Source of the DNA: Micrococcales bacterium
GTDB lineage: Bacteria > Actinomycetota > Actinomycetes > Actinomycetales > Dermatophilaceae
Direction: 5' to 3'
Length of the DNA stretch: 8,083 bases
NCBI GenBank assembly: GCA_030537915.1
Contig: JAUNUZ010000090.1
Coordinates: 1-8,083, forward strand
Part shown: positions 1 to 6,689 of the stretch, in pieces
Layout: every line of letters begins with the position of its first letter
Position numbering within the stretch: position 1 is the stretch's first letter
Notes under the pieces: model-generated
Seen by the model: the letters and a program-made list of their open reading frames with translations, nothing else
Database searches by the model: none
What the model was told of the DNA's origin: nothing
Translations under genes and position numbers: made by a program

Positions 1-1210
1 CGCGCACATCATTGGACACCTCTGCTGGTTCGCCGGTCTCCTCCGGCGAGCTGAGCCGTTCGATCAAGCGGGCAACAAACGCCTCGCACGCTTCGATCTG
101 GCTCAATTCGATGTACTCGTTGGGGCCGTGGGCTTGGGCTATGTCACCCGGACCGCACACGATCGTATCGATCCCGGACTCGGCGAACTGCCCCGCCTCC
201 GTCCCATAGGTGACCTTGTCGGCGCACTCCTGCGCGCCCAGGGCCAAGGCGAGGGCGACCGTCTCCGAGTCGGCGACGGCCTCGAATGCGGGGACCTGGG
301 CGATGACCTCGAGCTCGACGCGGGCCGTGTCATTCTCGCGCCTGCACTCCGTCTCGATCCGGGACGCTTCCGCGCGCAGCGAGATGAGCACGTCGTCCGG
401 TGAGTCCGCTGAGATCGTGCGGAAGTCGAGCTCAAGTCGGCAGCGGTCAGCGACGGTGTTCGAGGCGATACCGCCCGAGATCAGGTTGACCCCCGCAGTT
501 GTGTACGCGACCGGGTATGCGTCGTCGAAGGGGCCATCGGCGCGCCACGACTGCGCTTGCTCGCGGACGAATCGGATGAAGGACGCCGCGTATTCGATCG
601 CGTTGACACCGTTGGGCGTGAGCGAGGAGTGCGCGGCAACGCCGTGGAAGGTGACCGCGACGACGTTCATCGACTTGTGCCCGGTGATGACCCGCATGCT
701 CGTCGGCTCACCCACTACACACCCCCGCGGGGCGAGCCCCAGCCCGGCGATCTGCTTGACGATCTGCGCCCCGCCGAGGCAGCCCACTTCCTCGTCGTAC
801 GTCAGCGCGAGGTGGATCGGCTCGCGCAGGGACGCCGCGACCATGCGCGGCAACGCCGCAAGGATGACCGCGATGTAGGACTTCATGTCGGCGGTGCCTC
901 GTCCGTAGACTCGCCCGTCTTGGATGCGCGCCTCGAACGGGTCGCCCTCCCAGTCCTGCCCGTCGACCGGCACGACGTCGGTGTGCCCCGAGAGCACGAC
1001 CCCGCCTGTGCGTGTGCCGTCGGCAGCCGGGATCGTGGCGACGAGATTGGCCTTCTTGCCGTCGTCGGTGGGGAAGATCGCCGGCTCGAGCCGGTGCGAT
1101 CGCAGCTCCTCGGCTACGACGTCGATGAGAGTGACATTGGAGTCTCGACTCGTTGTATCCAACGCAACGAGCTTCGTGATCCAGGGCAGCGAGGCAGGGG
1201 CGTTTGTCAT
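1..1210 (-). CDS. argE: Acetylornithine deacetylase (ArgE-type M20 metallopeptidase), 3' end off the window
   Basis: Predicted cytoplasmic, metal-dependent amidase that removes the acetyl group from N2-acetylornithine (arginine synthesis) or a related N-acyl amino acid. 403 codons are open without a stop before the window edge. Visible M20 residues are H76 and D78 in SGHTDVVP, the bridging D108 in GRGTADMKS, the catalytic/metal Glu pair E140-E141 in TYDEEVGCLGG, E168 in VVGEPT, H194 of the lid domain in GVAAHSS, and H361 in CGPGDIAQAHGPNEYI. The YDEEVGCLG and CGPGDIAQAH stretches point to ArgE rather than DapE or a dipeptidase. The ATG at 1210 is chosen because an in-frame TAG lies 12 bases upstream. 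AGGGA touches the ATG, so the Shine-Dalgarno is poorly spaced; a TAGAAA hexamer six bases upstream allows a leaderless start. The family is usually about 360-390 aa, so the tail after about residue 388 is a variable extension. Family assignment is strong. The substrate is inferred; related N-acyl amino acid deacetylases are the main alternative. Confidence 0.88.
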   Translation of the reverse strand, partial: MTNAPASLPWITKLVALDTTSRDSNVTLIDVVAEELRSHRLEPAIFPTDDGKKANLVATIPAADGTRTGGVVLSGHTDVVPVDGQDWEGDPFEARIQDGRVYGRGTADMKSYIAVILAALPRMVAASLREPIHLALTYDEEVGCLGGAQIVKQIAGLGLAPRGCVVGEPTSMRVITGHKSMNVVAVTFHGVAAHSSLTPNGVNAIEYAASFIRFVREQAQSWRADGPFDDAYPVAYTTAGVNLISGGIASNTVADRCRLELDFRTISADSPDDVLISLRAEASRIETECRRENDTARVELEVIAQVPAFEAVADSETVALALALGAQECADKVTYGTEAGQFAESGIDTIVCGPGDIAQAHGPNEYIELSQIEACEAFVARLIERLSSPEETGEPAEVSNDVR

Positions 1211-1406
1211 TCCCTGTTTCTAGCACTCCCGACCGTCAAGGTCTCCCCGGGCTTGCGCTCCGCGGGCGGGCCGGCGCGCAAGCTCCAAAATCCTGCTGTC
1301 AGCGCCTGGCGAAGTCTGCGGGCCAGGCTCCAGGACCTCCGGCCTCGCCACGGCCGGCCAGAGCGGGGCCCGCGATCGACACCGGGGTCGTAGCGACAGT
1401 CCGGTC
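1211..1406. other. Intergenic spacer between permease stop and argE start, with two GC-rich inverted repeats
   Basis: No gene is supported here. Two inverted repeats stand out. One has perfect 8-bp arms GCTTGCGC (1251-1258) and GCGCAAGC (1276-1283) with a 17-base loop. The other has perfect 6-bp arms CCGGCC (1339-1344) and GGCCGG (1352-1357) with a 7-base loop. Neither is followed by a T tract. They could attenuate or terminate read-through from the permease, or the first could be an operator for argE. A TTGACG sits just before argE on the minus strand, but its spacing to the TAGAAA hexamer is only 11 bases, too short for a normal promoter. Confidence 0.5.
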
Positions 1407-2834
1407 CTAGCGGATGTCCTCGTCGACCTTCCCGCCGAGCGCCTCGGGGTGCTTGGCGTAGGTGGGCTTGGAAAAGATCGCTCGGTTGACCAACCATGTG
1501 AGCGCCCACAGCGCGACGCCGATAAGGAGCAGGACGCCGCCGATCTTGTAGTCCTCCACCGCGCGCCCCGAGAGCGGGCTGGCAAGGAAGGCGCACAGCA
1601 GCGCGCCGATGATCGAGATGCTCGTCGGCGACCGGAAGTGCTTGTGCTCCACTTTGTCCCGGCGCAGGACGAGCACGACGACGTTGACGACCGTGAAGAC
1701 GAGAAGAAGCAGGAAAGAGGTCGTGCCCCCCAGCGCCGTCAGATCGGCGAACCAGATGAGCCCGAAGGCGATGGCCGTGGTGAAGATGATCGCGACGTAG
1801 GGGGTACGCCGACCCTTGTGCACCTTGCCCAGCGGCCGTGGCAAGACCTCTTCGTTGGCCATGCCATAGAGCAGGCGTGAGGCCATGAGCATGTTGATGA
1901 GAGCCGAGTTAGCGACCGCGAACATCGTGATGAAGGCGAAGATCCACACCGGGAAGGCGGGCGCGCCGGCCTGCACGACCTTGAGCAGCGGCGCCGTGCC
2001 CTCGCCCAACTCCTCCGGTGGGACGAGCGCCACCGAGGAGATCGCCACGAGCACATAGATGATGCCGGTAATGGTGAGCCCCAGGATCATGATCTTGGGG
2101 AAGATCCGCTCGGGTTCCTTGGTCTCCTCGGCCATGTTGACCGAGTCCTCGAAGCCGACCATGGCGAAGAACGCCAGCGCGGTGGCAGCCGTCACGGCCC
2201 CGAAGGCCGTCTCGCCCTCGGGAATCTTGATGCTCGTCAGCTGCGATAGGTCGCCCCTGCCCCCCATGATCGCCACCGCGCCGATGGCAATGATGATGAG
2301 CAGGCCGGTCAGCTCGACGAGCGTGAGGATGACGTTGAGCTTGACGCTCTCGGCGACGCCGCGGAAGTTCACGATAGCGATAGCCGTCATGAAGAGCAGC
2401 GCCACGACGAGCCCCATCGCGCTGGCAGCCTCCCAGCCGACCACGGTGGCGACGTTGCCCGCGAAGGCCTTGGCCGCGCTCGAGGCGGACGTCAGACCCG
2501 AACACATGACGGTGAAAGCGACGAGGAACGTGATGAAGTGGACCTTGAACGCATTGTGCGTGTAGACGGCGGCGCCGCCGGCCTTCGGATACTTCGTCAC
2601 TAGTTCCAGGTAGCTGAACGCGGTGAGCATCGCGATGAGGAATGCGGACAGGAAGGGCAGCCAGACCGCTCCTCCGACCTCCTTGGCGACCTTGCCTGTC
2701 AGTGCGTAGACGCCCGTGCCAAGGATGTCGCCGACGATGAACAGCAGGAGCAGCCCGGGCCCGATCCGCCTGACGAGCCCCGGCTCGCCACCGTGCCCGG
2801 CCGCGCTGTCGTCATCGACGGACACATCGGTCAT
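1407..2834 (-). CDS. APC-superfamily amino acid permease
   Basis: Integral inner-membrane secondary transporter, probably importing an amino acid or amine with a proton, or exchanging one. From the chosen start it is 475 aa with about 12 hydrophobic segments, near residues 27-46, 56-76, 98-117, 138-158, 166-190, 212-230, 249-270, 294-315, 344-363, 370-390, 405-420 and 430-450. The TM1 substrate-site signature is GDILGTGVYALTG (residues 35-47). The TM6 region FFAMVGFEDSVNMAEETKEP is the APC hallmark that ends in a conserved acidic and proline stretch. The ATG at 2834 is preferred because AGAGGG lies four bases upstream. The frame stays open to 2999, with an ATG at 2858, but those starts lack a ribosome site and add a non-hydrophobic leader. 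The substrate cannot be read from sequence. The downstream ArgE-like gene suggests an amino acid or acetylated derivative, which is inference. Confidence 0.92.
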   Translation of the reverse strand: MTDVSVDDDSAAGHGGEPGLVRRIGPGLLLLFIVGDILGTGVYALTGKVAKEVGGAVWLPFLSAFLIAMLTAFSYLELVTKYPKAGGAAVYTHNAFKVHFITFLVAFTVMCSGLTSASSAAKAFAGNVATVVGWEAASAMGLVVALLFMTAIAIVNFRGVAESVKLNVILTLVELTGLLIIIAIGAVAIMGGRGDLSQLTSIKIPEGETAFGAVTAATALAFFAMVGFEDSVNMAEETKEPERIFPKIMILGLTITGIIYVLVAISSVALVPPEELGEGTAPLLKVVQAGAPAFPVWIFAFITMFAVANSALINMLMASRLLYGMANEEVLPRPLGKVHKGRRTPYVAIIFTTAIAFGLIWFADLTALGGTTSFLLLLVFTVVNVVVLVLRRDKVEHKHFRSPTSISIIGALLCAFLASPLSGRAVEDYKIGGVLLLIGVALWALTWLVNRAIFSKPTYAKHPEALGGKVDEDIR

Positions 2835-2883
2835 TGCGCCCTCTTCGCGTGCGGTCATGGGGGATAGCGTGCCGCCCGGTGGG

Positions 2884-2902
2884 GCGCTCGTCCAGCGCTC
2901 GT
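2884..2902 (+). repeat. Two 8-bp direct repeats, 11-bp period, in a divergent spacer
   Basis: GCGCTCGT occurs at 2884-2891 and again at 2895-2902, so the copies lie on the same helix face about one turn apart. The reverse complement of a one-mismatch version (GCGCTCGC) lies at 2965-2972. Tandem copies at one-turn spacing between divergent genes are the usual shape of a regulator site, but the motif is short and GC-rich, so chance is not excluded. The span also contains a 5-bp inverted repeat (GCGCT / AGCGC). Confidence 0.4.
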
Positions 2903-3005
2903 TGAGGAATGGCTGAATTTGTTTCCTGGGCGTGACCTCAGCGCCCGAACACGACAGCGGCCTTGCGAGCGCCCCCTCGACGTGCCGCGGCCTGGACACC
3001 GGCGT

Positions 3006-3017
3006 TAGCGTCGGGGG
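3006..3017 (+). promoter_or_regulatory. Candidate leaderless promoter -10 for the ferredoxin-like gene
   Basis: TAGCGT (3006-3011) fits the actinobacterial TANNNT -10 pattern and is followed by exactly six bases before the GTG at 3018, placing the expected transcription start on the G of the start codon. There is no properly spaced Shine-Dalgarno, only a run of G abutting the GTG. The -35 region is poor (no TTGAC-like hexamer at 16-18 bases), so the call rests on the -10 and the spacing. Confidence 0.45.
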
Positions 3018-4025
3018 GTGGACTTACCCGTCGATTCCCCGCGTCCCGACATCCGCGCGTCCAGACGTGCGCGGGTGCTTTCCGACGCCTGCTCGGCGCA
3101 ATGGGACCGGGGCGGCATCCCGGCCTGGGGAACCGCGGCGAGGGCCGAATTCTGGCTAGCTGTGGAGCAACCCGGCCCGTGGGGGCACGACGCCTTCGCC
3201 TCCTCCCACCTCGGCCCAGACCTGGGAAAAAACATCGAGGCGGTCGTTGCGAGCGCCGGCGGGCGGGCGCTGCTCATCCGTCGGCCGGGCCGAGCGGGCG
3301 ACGCCCGCGTCCGTCGACCGCGCCAGGTATTCCTCGCTTGCGGTGCTGGCATCGGCCGACCGACCCTGCTTGCGGGACGCCTTCACGAACCGTCCGACGT
3401 GCTCGAACTGCCGTGGGACGTGCTGGGGAGCGGCGGCGTGCCCGATGAAACGAGTCTTCCCGGGCTGACCCGTTCGCCCGAGTCCGTTGCCCTCATCTGC
3501 ACGAACGCCAAGCGCGACGTCTGTTGCGCCCTGCGTGGGCTCCCGCTCGCCGCCAACCTCGCCCGCAGGTACCCCAACCGGGTCTGGGAATGCAGCCACA
3601 CCGGCGGTCACCGATTCGCGCCGACGGGAGTGCTGCTGCCGACGGGCGCCACGCTGGGTCGCCTCGACGCGGCCCTGGCCGACGCCGCGCTGGGGTCGCC
3701 CTCGCACGACATCGCCACCGAGCTGCTCGACAGGCGCGTGCTGCGCGGGCTGGCACATCTGGCTCCCCTGGATCAAACCGTCGACGCCTACGCCCGCATC
3801 CGCTGGGACCTGGCGGACATTCGCGAGCCGGTGCGGATCGAGTGGGAGCCGGGCGCGGAGGGCGGCGCCACCCAGGGTCGGGCACGAAGGGCCAGAGTCA
3901 CGGGCCCGGCAAAGCACTCACTGCGGGTCGAGGTCACGGCGCGCACCGACCCCGAGCCTCGACGGGTCTCATGCGAACGGGACCCGAGCATCTCCACCTA
4001 CCTCGACGTCACCGAGGTGACCTGA
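3018..4025 (+). CDS. Sucrase/ferredoxin-like family protein (Apd1-like thioredoxin-fold [2Fe-2S] protein)
   Basis: Predicted soluble iron-sulfur protein of 335 aa. The conserved core is CTNAKRDVCCALRGLPLA (residues 161-178) followed by VWECSHTGGHRFAPTGVLLP (189-208). C161 and C170 form CX8C and H194 and H198 form HX3H, the ligand pattern of the bis-histidinyl, non-Rieske [2Fe-2S] cluster of yeast Apd1 and Aim32. The N-terminal part contains VEQPGPWG (49-56), typical of bacterial members, and the fold is thioredoxin-like by family. No signal peptide or membrane segment is seen. Residues about 210-335 are variable, with a basic stretch near 287-293. The GTG start has no spaced Shine-Dalgarno but lies six bases after a -10-like TAGCGT, suggesting a leaderless mRNA; GTG at 3075 is a less likely alternative. 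Despite the family name, sucrase activity is not implied. The cellular role of bacterial members is not established; redox handling is inferred from the cluster. Confidence 0.92.
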   Translation: MDLPVDSPRPDIRASRRARVLSDACSAQWDRGGIPAWGTAARAEFWLAVEQPGPWGHDAFASSHLGPDLGKNIEAVVASAGGRALLIRRPGRAGDARVRRPRQVFLACGAGIGRPTLLAGRLHEPSDVLELPWDVLGSGGVPDETSLPGLTRSPESVALICTNAKRDVCCALRGLPLAANLARRYPNRVWECSHTGGHRFAPTGVLLPTGATLGRLDAALADAALGSPSHDIATELLDRRVLRGLAHLAPLDQTVDAYARIRWDLADIREPVRIEWEPGAEGGATQGRARRARVTGPAKHSLRVEVTARTDPEPRRVSCERDPSISTYLDVTEVT

Positions 4026-4063
4026 GTGCGGCCACCAAGCGAGGCCGGCGACGAGCTTGTCGA

Positions 4064-4091
4064 GCGCCGCACCCGGTGACAACTGCGGCGC
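4064..4091 (+). terminator. Candidate GC-rich hairpin terminator after the ferredoxin-like gene
   Basis: Perfect 8-bp arms GCGCCGCA (4064-4071) and TGCGGCGC (4084-4091) enclose a 12-base loop, starting 39 bases after the stop. No T tract follows, as is common for actinobacterial hairpin terminators, so this could work on either strand. A smaller hairpin, GTGCC-TCCA-GGCAC, lies at 4108-4121. Confidence 0.45.
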
Positions 4092-4159
4092 ACCACTTGC
4101 GAAGCCCGTGCCTCCAGGCACAAGCGCACCCGCCCCACCCCGCAAACGGCAACATCGCA

Positions 4160-4188
4160 CCCACCACCGGGCCAGGCAACCTGGTGGG
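4160..4188 (-). terminator. Candidate terminator just after parE
   Basis: The arms CCCACCA (4160-4166) and TGGTGGG (4182-4188) are perfect inverted repeats, beginning 10 bases after the parE stop in the direction of transcription. A competing inner hairpin CCAGG-CAA-CCTGG (4172-4184) overlaps one arm. No U tract is present, so the call rests on position and stem. Confidence 0.45.
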
Positions 4189-4197
4189 GCAGCACAC

Positions 4198-6297
4198 CTA
4201 GGCGTCGATGCGCTCGGTGTCGAGCGAGTGCGCCGAGTCGACGATGAAGTCCTTGCGCGGAGCGACATCGCTGCCCATGAGCAGGTTGAATACGCCTTCG
4301 GCGTTCTCGGTGTCAGCCAACGTCACCCGGCGCAGCAGCCGCTGGCGCGGATCCATCGTCGTGTCGCGCAGCTGGTCCGCGTCCATCTCGCCGAGACCCT
4401 TGTAGCGCTGCATCGGTTCCTTGATGCGCTTGCCCCGTTTGTGCAGCGTCGACACGGTGCGCCGCATCTCGGCCTCGTTGTACGTGTAGATCAGCTCGTT
4501 CCTTGTCGGTCCCGGGGTGACGACCTCGATCCGATGCAGTGGCGGCACCGCGGCGAAGACTCGCCCGTCTTCGACGAGCGGTCGCATATACCGGAAGAAC
4601 AGGGTGAGCAGCAGCGTGCGGATGTGGGCGCCGTCGACGTCAGCGTCGGTCATGATGATGACCTTGCCGTAGCGGGCCGCGTCGAGATCGAAGCTCCGCC
4701 CCGAGCCGGCGCCGATGACCTGAATGATCGAGGCGCACTCGGCGTTGCGTAGCATGTCGCCGACCGAGGCCTTCTGCACGTTGAGGATTTTGCCGCGGAT
4801 CGGCAGCAGCGCCTGGAACTCCGAGGAGCGCGCTGCTTTGGCCGTACCCATCGCGCTGTCACCCTCCACGATGAAGAGCTCGGTGCGCTCGACGTCGCTC
4901 GTGCGACAGTCGTACAGCTTCGCCGGAAGTGTCGAGGATTCAAGCGCGGACTTGCGGCGCTGGTTCTCCTTGTGCTGCCGAGCAGAGATGCGCGCCTTCA
5001 TCTCGGCGACGACCTTCTCAAGCACCTGTGCAACCTGCGCCTTGTCATCGCGCTTCGTTGACGTGAGATGCGCCGTCAGCTCCGTCTCCAACACCCGCGC
5101 TACGATCGCCCGCACGGCCGAGGTGCCGAGAACCTCCTTGGTCTGACCCTCGAACTGCGGCTCGGCCAGGCGCACCGTCACCACCGCCGTCAAGCCCGCC
5201 ATGACGTCGTCCTTTTCGAGCTTGTCGGTGCCCAGTTTGAGAGCCCGGGCGCGCGCCTCGGCCTGCTTGCGGATGGTCTTGAGCAGAGCCTGCTCGAAGC
5301 CCGCGATGTGCGTGCCCCCCTTGGGCGTCGCGATGATGTTGACGAACGAGCGGACCGTCGTTTCGTAACCCGTGCCCCACCGCAGTGCGATGTCGACACC
5401 GCAGTCCCTGGTGACCTCCTGCGGGCTCATGTGCCCCTGATCATCCAGAACCGGCACCATCTCCGTGAACTCACCGTGACCGCTGAGTCGCCAGACATCG
5501 GTCACCGGCGGGTCCGAGGCTAGAAAGTCGGTGAACTCGGCAATCCCACCGTCGTGGAGAAAAACCTCCTCGCGAGGCGTGTCGAGTCCCTCGAGGGTGC
5601 GATTGTCGCGAAGCTCGAGCCGCAACCCCGGCACGAGGAAGCTCGTCTGCCGCGCTCGGGCGGCCAGCTCTTCGTAGGAGAAGTGCGCCTGAGCGAGGAA
5701 GACCTGACGGTCGGCCCAGTAGCGGATCCGGGTGCCGCGCGCCCCCCTCGCCGCCTTGCCGACAACACGCAGCTCGCTGCCCTCGACGAAAGGGGTGAAG
5801 GGCGAGTTCGGAGAGCGACCGCTCGCATCATCGAAGACGCCCGGCTCACCGCGGCGGAAGCTCATGGCATAGGTCTTGCCGACGCGGTCGACTTCGACAT
5901 CGAGTCGCTCGGACAGGGCGTTGACCACCGAGGCGCCCACGCCGTGCAAACCGCCGGAGGCCGTGTAGGAACCCCCGCCGAACTTCCCACCCGCGTGCAG
6001 CTTGGTGAACACCACCTCGACGCCGGACAAGCCGGTGCGGGGCTCTATATCGACGGGAATACCACGGCCGTCGTCGTGCACCTCGACCGAGGCGTCCTCG
6101 TGCAGCACGACCGTGATCTTGCCCGCGTGCCCGCCCAGCGCCTCATCGACGGCGTTGTCGATGATCTCCCACAGGCAGTGCCGCAGACCGCGCGAGTCGG
6201 TCGACCCGATATACATGCCGGGCCGTTTGCGCACCGCCTCCAGGCCCTCGAGCACCTGCAGGTGTCGGGCGGTGTAGTCGGTGTTTGCGCCTGGCAC
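4198..6297 (-). CDS. parE: DNA topoisomerase IV subunit B (ParE; type IIA topoisomerase ATPase subunit)
   Basis: The 699-aa ATPase/TOPRIM subunit pairs with a ParC subunit to pass DNA duplexes and unlink daughter chromosomes. The GHKL ATPase spans about residues 10-220: catalytic E44 in WEIIDNAVDEA, D75-D76 in HDDGRGIP, and ATP lid GGLHGVG (115-121). The transducer covers about 225-410, with GGTHIAGF (327-334) and the QTK loop (385-387). The TOPRIM domain has VEGDSAMGTAK (477-487), PIRGKILN (499-506) and metal-binding DADVDG (551-556). QRYKGLGEM (630-638) closes the C-terminal core. EGDSAMG instead of EGDSAGG, plus SIIQVIGAGSGRSFD, resembles actinobacterial ParE more than GyrB. The start is GTG at 6297 because AAGGAGGA lies three bases upstream; the frame is open 75 codons further but that part is unlike the family. 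No parC is in the window. The alternative is a second gyrB-like gene of the same biochemical class. Confidence 0.95.
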   Translation of the reverse strand: MPGANTDYTARHLQVLEGLEAVRKRPGMYIGSTDSRGLRHCLWEIIDNAVDEALGGHAGKITVVLHEDASVEVHDDGRGIPVDIEPRTGLSGVEVVFTKLHAGGKFGGGSYTASGGLHGVGASVVNALSERLDVEVDRVGKTYAMSFRRGEPGVFDDASGRSPNSPFTPFVEGSELRVVGKAARGARGTRIRYWADRQVFLAQAHFSYEELAARARQTSFLVPGLRLELRDNRTLEGLDTPREEVFLHDGGIAEFTDFLASDPPVTDVWRLSGHGEFTEMVPVLDDQGHMSPQEVTRDCGVDIALRWGTGYETTVRSFVNIIATPKGGTHIAGFEQALLKTIRKQAEARARALKLGTDKLEKDDVMAGLTAVVTVRLAEPQFEGQTKEVLGTSAVRAIVARVLETELTAHLTSTKRDDKAQVAQVLEKVVAEMKARISARQHKENQRRKSALESSTLPAKLYDCRTSDVERTELFIVEGDSAMGTAKAARSSEFQALLPIRGKILNVQKASVGDMLRNAECASIIQVIGAGSGRSFDLDAARYGKVIIMTDADVDGAHIRTLLLTLFFRYMRPLVEDGRVFAAVPPLHRIEVVTPGPTRNELIYTYNEAEMRRTVSTLHKRGKRIKEPMQRYKGLGEMDADQLRDTTMDPRQRLLRRVTLADTENAEGVFNLLMGSDVAPRKDFIVDSAHSLDTERIDA

Positions 6298-6337
6298 GGA
6301 TCCTCCTTCGGTATGTCCGGTCCCTGGTCGCGTGTTC

Positions 6338-6366
6338 TGTATCGGCTCGGACGCCAGCCCCGTCAG
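6338..6366 (-). promoter_or_regulatory. Candidate parE promoter
   Basis: On the minus strand CTGACG (6366-6361) and GATACA (6343-6338) are separated by 17 bases, giving an expected start near 6331 and a leader of about 34 bases that includes the strong Shine-Dalgarno. An alternative -10, TAGCCT (6385-6380), fits TANNNT but has only a weak TCAACC at -35. Both remain candidates. Confidence 0.3.
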
Positions 6367-6609
6367 GGCCCGCTCAGTCAGGCTAACGCCGGCCACAGAC
6401 AAGGTTGAGCAGGCGCACCCGGAGCAACCCCCGCCGAAACGGCGTCGCCAGGGCGCGAGGACGCCACACCTTCGACCCCTCACTCCCGCTCGCCCCCGGT
6501 CGATGGGATGATTGCAGGTCAATGGCTCGCTCGAGGGGGCCGACCCTGATCAGTGGACGTCCGTATGACGGCGTGGCACAGGCAGGGAAGGTTCACGCGT
6601 GCTTGACTG

Positions 6610-6640
6610 TTGACACTGGTGCATGGAACTCCCCTAGTGC
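6610..6640 (+). promoter_or_regulatory. Candidate housekeeping-sigma promoter for the DUF7455 gene
   Basis: A consensus -35 TTGACA (6610-6615) precedes a TAGTGC (6635-6640) -10 by 19 bases, or CTAGTG by 18. A second TTGACT at 6603-6608 lies just upstream. The expected start is near 6647, giving a leader of about 43 bases before the GTG at 6690. The -10 matches TANNNT at all but the final T. Confidence 0.45.
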
Positions 6641-6659
6641 ACACCATCGGTTGGTGTGC
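6639..6659. promoter_or_regulatory. Perfect 8-bp palindrome over the predicted -10/+1 (operator or leader hairpin)
   Basis: GCACACCA (6639-6646) and TGGTGTGC (6652-6659) are exact reverse complements around the 5-base TCGGT. The palindrome overlaps the end of the candidate -10 and the predicted start of the DUF7455 transcript. As DNA it has the size and symmetry of a dimeric repressor operator. As RNA only part of it would be transcribed from the predicted start, so the operator reading is preferred. If transcription starts further upstream, a leader hairpin is the alternative. Confidence 0.45.
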
Positions 6660-6689
6660 CGGTTCCTACGTAAGAGATGGAAGGCTGAC

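Larger units (their letters stand above)
2835..3017. promoter_or_regulatory. Divergent promoter region between the permease and the ferredoxin-like gene
   Basis: This 183-bp spacer must carry start signals for two genes that point away from each other. Its most distinctive element is the pair of direct repeats at 2884-2902. The plus-strand gene has a -10-like hexamer at 3006-3011. I see no convincing -35/-10 pair for the permease; TATCCC on the minus strand near 2862-2867 is only a weak -10 candidate. Confidence 0.55.
4026..4197. other. Convergent intergenic region with three inverted repeats
   Basis: The ferredoxin-like gene and parE end facing each other across these 172 bp. I see no gene here, only the inverted repeats described separately (4064-4091, 4108-4121, 4160-4188). 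Their density suggests transcription termination from both sides. Confidence 0.6.
6298..6689. other. Divergent regulatory spacer between parE and the DUF7455 gene
   Basis: These 392 bp hold no supported gene. The open frames crossing them are N-terminal extensions of parE (minus) and of the DUF7455 gene (plus), with no family-like sequence and no ribosome site. The left half should contain the parE promoter and the right half the DUF7455 promoter. Minor inverted repeats are CGCCG-AAA-CGGCG (6432-6444) and GGCGTC/GACGCC (6441-6465). Confidence 0.6.

Noticed and set aside
1220..1249. TTGACG just upstream of argE as a -35 for TAGAAA
   Set aside because: Only 11 bases separate the two hexamers, too short for a standard sigma-70 type promoter.
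557..1393. Long plus-strand open frame opposite argE
   Set aside because: It mirrors the third-position GC bias of argE on the other strand, is rich in Arg/Asp/Gly, and shows no recognisable domain. The M20 motifs are clear on the minus strand.
3156..3917. 253-codon minus-strand open frame opposite the ferredoxin-like gene
   Set aside because: It is antisense to a strongly conserved cysteine/histidine core and has no family-like sequence, so it is a shadow of high-GC coding DNA.
5554..6408. 284-codon plus-strand open frame opposite the parE ATPase domain
   Set aside because: ATPase motifs are intact on the minus strand and the antisense product resembles no known family.
6405..6689. N-terminal extension of the DUF7455 frame by 95 codons
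   Set aside because: The extension has no similarity to the family, crosses the promoter and palindrome, and the GTG at 6690 has a well-spaced Shine-Dalgarno.
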